Positions 61,708 to 64,000 of a stretch of DNA of 64,000 nucleotides are shown piece by piece. The notes below the pieces were generated by a model. The model saw only the letters and a program-made list of their open reading frames with translations. It did not search any database and was not told the DNA's origin. The stretch lies in the NCBI RefSeq assembly GCF_900177295.1, contig NZ_FWZX01000017.1, positions 1 to 64,000 on the forward strand, read 5' to 3'. The stretch's first letter is position 1, and each line of letters begins with the position of its first letter. A program made the translations under genes and the position numbers. The stretch comes from Tistlia consotensis USBA 355. GTDB taxonomy: Bacteria; Pseudomonadota; Alphaproteobacteria; Kiloniellales; DSM-21159.

Positions 61708-62533
61708 CGAGGCGCTCGCCGAGCGCGGCGCCGCCGGGGCCGCGGCTCCGGTCGCGCGCCCGGTGCCGTTCCGCGGCGGCGGCTTCGCGCCGCGGCCGAT
61801 GCGCCTGGTCGGCCTGGTGCTGTTCCTGGTGCTGCTCGGGCTCTGGGAGCTCGGCTCGCGCACCGGCTGGATCGGCCCGCTGGTGCTGCCGGCGCCGACC
61901 GCGGTCTTCGAGGCCTTCCGGCAGCTCGTGGTCAGCGGCCAGATCTGGCTGCACCTCGGCGCCTCGCTGCAGCGCCTGCTGCTCGGCTGGTTCGGCGGCA
62001 CGCTGCTCGGCCTGCTGGTCGGCCTTGCCGCCGGCCTGTTCTCGATGGCCCGCGCCGGCGTCGTGCCGCTGGTCGCCGCGCTCTTCCCGATCCCCAAGAT
62101 CGCCCTGCTGCCGCTGTTCATCATCTGGTTCGGCATCGGCGAGGAGTCGAAGGTCGCGACGATCCTGTTCGGCACCTTCTTCCCGACGGTCATCGCGGTC
62201 TACGGCGGCGTCGACAACGTCGACCGGAATCTCATCCGCATGGGCCAGTCCTTCGGCCTGTCGTGGCTCTCGATCGTGCGCAAGATCGTGCTGCCCGGCG
62301 CCCTGCCGGCGATCCTCTCCGGCTTCCGGATCTCGGCGGCGATCGCCATCATCCTCTTGGTCGCCGCCGAGATGATCGGCGCCGAGTACGGCATCGGCGC
62401 CTACATCCTGCTCGCCGGCAACCTGATGGCGACCGACCAGCTGATCGCCGGCGTCGCCATCCTCTCGATGCTGGGCCTGGCGGTCAGCTGGCTGCTCGGG
62501 CGGGCGGAGCGGTATTTTTTGAGGTGGCGGTGA
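61700..62533 (+). CDS. ABC transporter permease, SsuC/TauC type
   Basis: This 277-residue protein has six membrane helices and the EAA-type coupling loop NLIRMGQSFGLSWLSIVRKIVLPGALPAILSGFRISAAIA. It begins inside the ATPase gene and is the last gene of the operon. The 132 bp after it (62534-62665) hold no gene and separate it from a convergent enolase-superfamily gene. Confidence 0.92.
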   Translation: MSDEALAERGAAGAAAPVARPVPFRGGGFAPRPMRLVGLVLFLVLLGLWELGSRTGWIGPLVLPAPTAVFEAFRQLVVSGQIWLHLGASLQRLLLGWFGGTLLGLLVGLAAGLFSMARAGVVPLVAALFPIPKIALLPLFIIWFGIGEESKVATILFGTFFPTVIAVYGGVDNVDRNLIRMGQSFGLSWLSIVRKIVLPGALPAILSGFRISAAIAIILLVAAEMIGAEYGIGAYILLAGNLMATDQLIAGVAILSMLGLAVSWLLGRAERYFLRWR

Positions 62534-62665
62534 GGGGGGCTCCCGAACCACGGCGGTCCTTCCCGCATGGCGCGGCCCAGGGCCCCAAGCAGCCTATTCT
62601 TCTCCTTAGGGGTGGCGCGTCGAGTGCGTCTTGCCGGCGGGCGGCGGTTGGAATCGGCCAGGCCG

Positions 62666-63862
62666 TCACAGGTCCGACAACGCTTCGGGCATCCAGTGCC
62701 TGGTCTTGCGACTGGCCTTGAAAAAGCAGCGCCCGTATCTCTCGAGGTTTTCGAGATTGATCTCGAACCCCAATCCGGGGCTCTGCGGCATCGCGAACCA
62801 GCCGTTTTCATGCAGGAACGGCCGCGTAAAGATGAGATCGCGGGCTTCCGGTATCCATCCGGGAGGGGAGACCGGGTATTCAAACAACGCCTCACCCGCA
62901 AATCCGCTGGCGGCAAAGACATGCGCGTTGACGATGAACCCGAAACCGTTCGACCAGCAGTGGGGCGTGAATTTCAGCCCCTCCTGCCGGCACAGAGCCG
63001 CGACCTTGAGGCACTGTGCGATCCCACCTGCCCACATGGCGTCAGGCTGATAGATGTTGTAGCAGCCCATCTTCATCATCCGCGCGAGCTCTCTATGGCC
63101 CATGACTTGAAGCTCGCCACCGGCAACGGGAACCCGGGAGTAGGTCGTCAGCCTGGCGATTTCCTCGTGCCATTCGCCGAACAGCGGCTCCTCCACCCAG
63201 GCGAGCCCGACATCCGCGGCCGCATCCACGAAGCGTTTGGCGCGCTCCAGTGACCAGAGCGGCGCATCGCCGTTCTGCGTCAGGCGGAAGGCCTGATTGC
63301 AGTCGACCGAGATCTTCATCCGCCCCTCCATGTGGCTTGCGACATCGGAAATACGTTCGATATCGACAGCCTCATCGAAGTCGTGGACGCGAATCTTCAT
63401 CGTGTCGAAGCCTTCGGCAAGCCGGGCTTCGGCTTCCTCGCGCCGTGCCTGGGGATCCCGAAGCTCGCCGGACGACGCATAGAGCCTTATGCGATCGTCG
63501 GTCCCGCCAAGCATCCTGTAGAGCGGCAGGCCGGCGGTCTTCGCCTTGATGTCCCAGAATGCGGGTTCGAGCCACCAATTGAAGTTGCCACCCGCAGCCA
63601 TGATCTGGATCCGCTCGGCCAGCTTTTCGATATCGCCGGCGTCCTGACCGAGAAAGAGATCGGCAAGCAGGTCGCCGAGCCCGGCGCGTTCACGCCCGGC
63701 CGCAGGAAAGCCGCTCCACCCCTCGACACCGTCATCGGTGATGAACCGGACAATGCACATCGAAACATGGGTCCGGATCGTCCCGGGTATCCACGATGGC
63801 GCATGCGGTGCCGGCAACGGTGTCTTCACAAGATGGAGTTCGACGTGGTCAAGCGCTTGCAT
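62666..63862 (-). CDS. Enolase-superfamily (mandelate racemase / sugar-acid dehydratase-like) protein
   Basis: This 398-residue protein has the capping domain (VELHLVKTPLPAPHAPSWIPGTIRTHVSMCIVRFITDDGVEGWSG) and the barrel with KIRVHDFDEAV, metal ligands in ISVDCNQAF (Asp), WVEEPL (Glu) and AGGELQ (Glu), and a histidine in TPHCWSNGFGF. The family abstracts a proton alpha to a carboxylate, for example in acid-sugar dehydratases. GC content and codon use are visibly lower than in neighbours (more A/T at third positions), suggesting transfer. The 138 bases to the window end hold nothing recognised. Confidence 0.87.
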   Translation of the reverse strand: MQALDHVELHLVKTPLPAPHAPSWIPGTIRTHVSMCIVRFITDDGVEGWSGFPAAGRERAGLGDLLADLFLGQDAGDIEKLAERIQIMAAGGNFNWWLEPAFWDIKAKTAGLPLYRMLGGTDDRIRLYASSGELRDPQARREEAEARLAEGFDTMKIRVHDFDEAVDIERISDVASHMEGRMKISVDCNQAFRLTQNGDAPLWSLERAKRFVDAAADVGLAWVEEPLFGEWHEEIARLTTYSRVPVAGGELQVMGHRELARMMKMGCYNIYQPDAMWAGGIAQCLKVAALCRQEGLKFTPHCWSNGFGFIVNAHVFAASGFAGEALFEYPVSPPGWIPEARDLIFTRPFLHENGWFAMPQSPGLGFEINLENLERYGRCFFKASRKTRHWMPEALSDL

Positions 63863-64000
63863 GTGCGGTCCTCTGACGGGAGATCTATTGCCTGACGAGC
63901 GCTCGGATTCTCTCGGGGACGAATGGCCGGCGGCTGGACGCTAGGAAAAATCCGGGCGGGTCGACATAGCCACTCTGGCTAATTTCGGAGACCATTTCGG

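Overview
The window reads as a chromosomal segment of a high-GC alphaproteobacterium, most likely of the Rhodospirillales. The evidence is a GC content of roughly 70 %, the gatC-gatA-acetyltransferase and pyrB-pyrC' arrangements, an alphaproteobacterial-type degenerate dihydroorotase, and dense coding with many ATGA/GTGA start-stop overlaps. The taxonomic call is inference. No rRNA, tRNA, CRISPR array, prophage or replication origin was recognised. No stretch without a gene exceeds about 300 bases; the longest (341-532, 9260-9482, 41838-42107, 54362-54621, 56077-56322) hold repeats, operators or nothing obvious.

Left part (1-15.5 kb): the tail of an IS66 transposase and a 17-bp tandem repeat precede an apparent operon of an IclR regulator, a threonine-synthase-like PLP enzyme, a complete branched-chain-type ABC importer (binding protein, two permeases, two ATPases) and an M24 metallopeptidase. 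A small metal or metalloid module follows: a phytochelatin-synthase-like protease divergent from an ArsR regulator and a DUF318/ArsP-type permease. Housekeeping genes come next: lipB, a fused malic enzyme (maeB) and mgtE.

Middle (15.5-33.7 kb): a series of small regulator-plus-enzyme loci. These are a hydrolase with a CGNR regulator, a MarR-controlled TRAP transporter with an esterase, a DUF1003 membrane protein, two PhyH dioxygenases, a MarR/AhpD-like/GNAT/azoreductase stress locus, an MFS carrier, GST-DinB-thioesterase, a LysM protein, isovaleryl-CoA dehydrogenase, two tandem unknown paralogues, and DUF1989-SDR.

Right part (33.9-64 kb): pyrimidine genes pyrB and pyrC' lie head to head with mtgA across a 20-bp palindrome. 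They are followed by a CoA-transferase, an AEC carrier, ruvX and a large GAF-PAS histidine kinase. gatCA and gatB are separated by about 10 kb that holds an iron-starvation sigma/anti-sigma/TonB-receptor system and several small stress or detoxification loci with TetR and HxlR regulators. The end carries a hydrolase, a transglutaminase, an FAD oxidoreductase divergent from an NMT1/TauA-type ABC importer, and a lower-GC enolase-superfamily gene.

Two families of dispersed palindromic elements punctuate the intergenic spaces: a TTCG..CTTGTCGAAGG family and a CCCTCTCC family.
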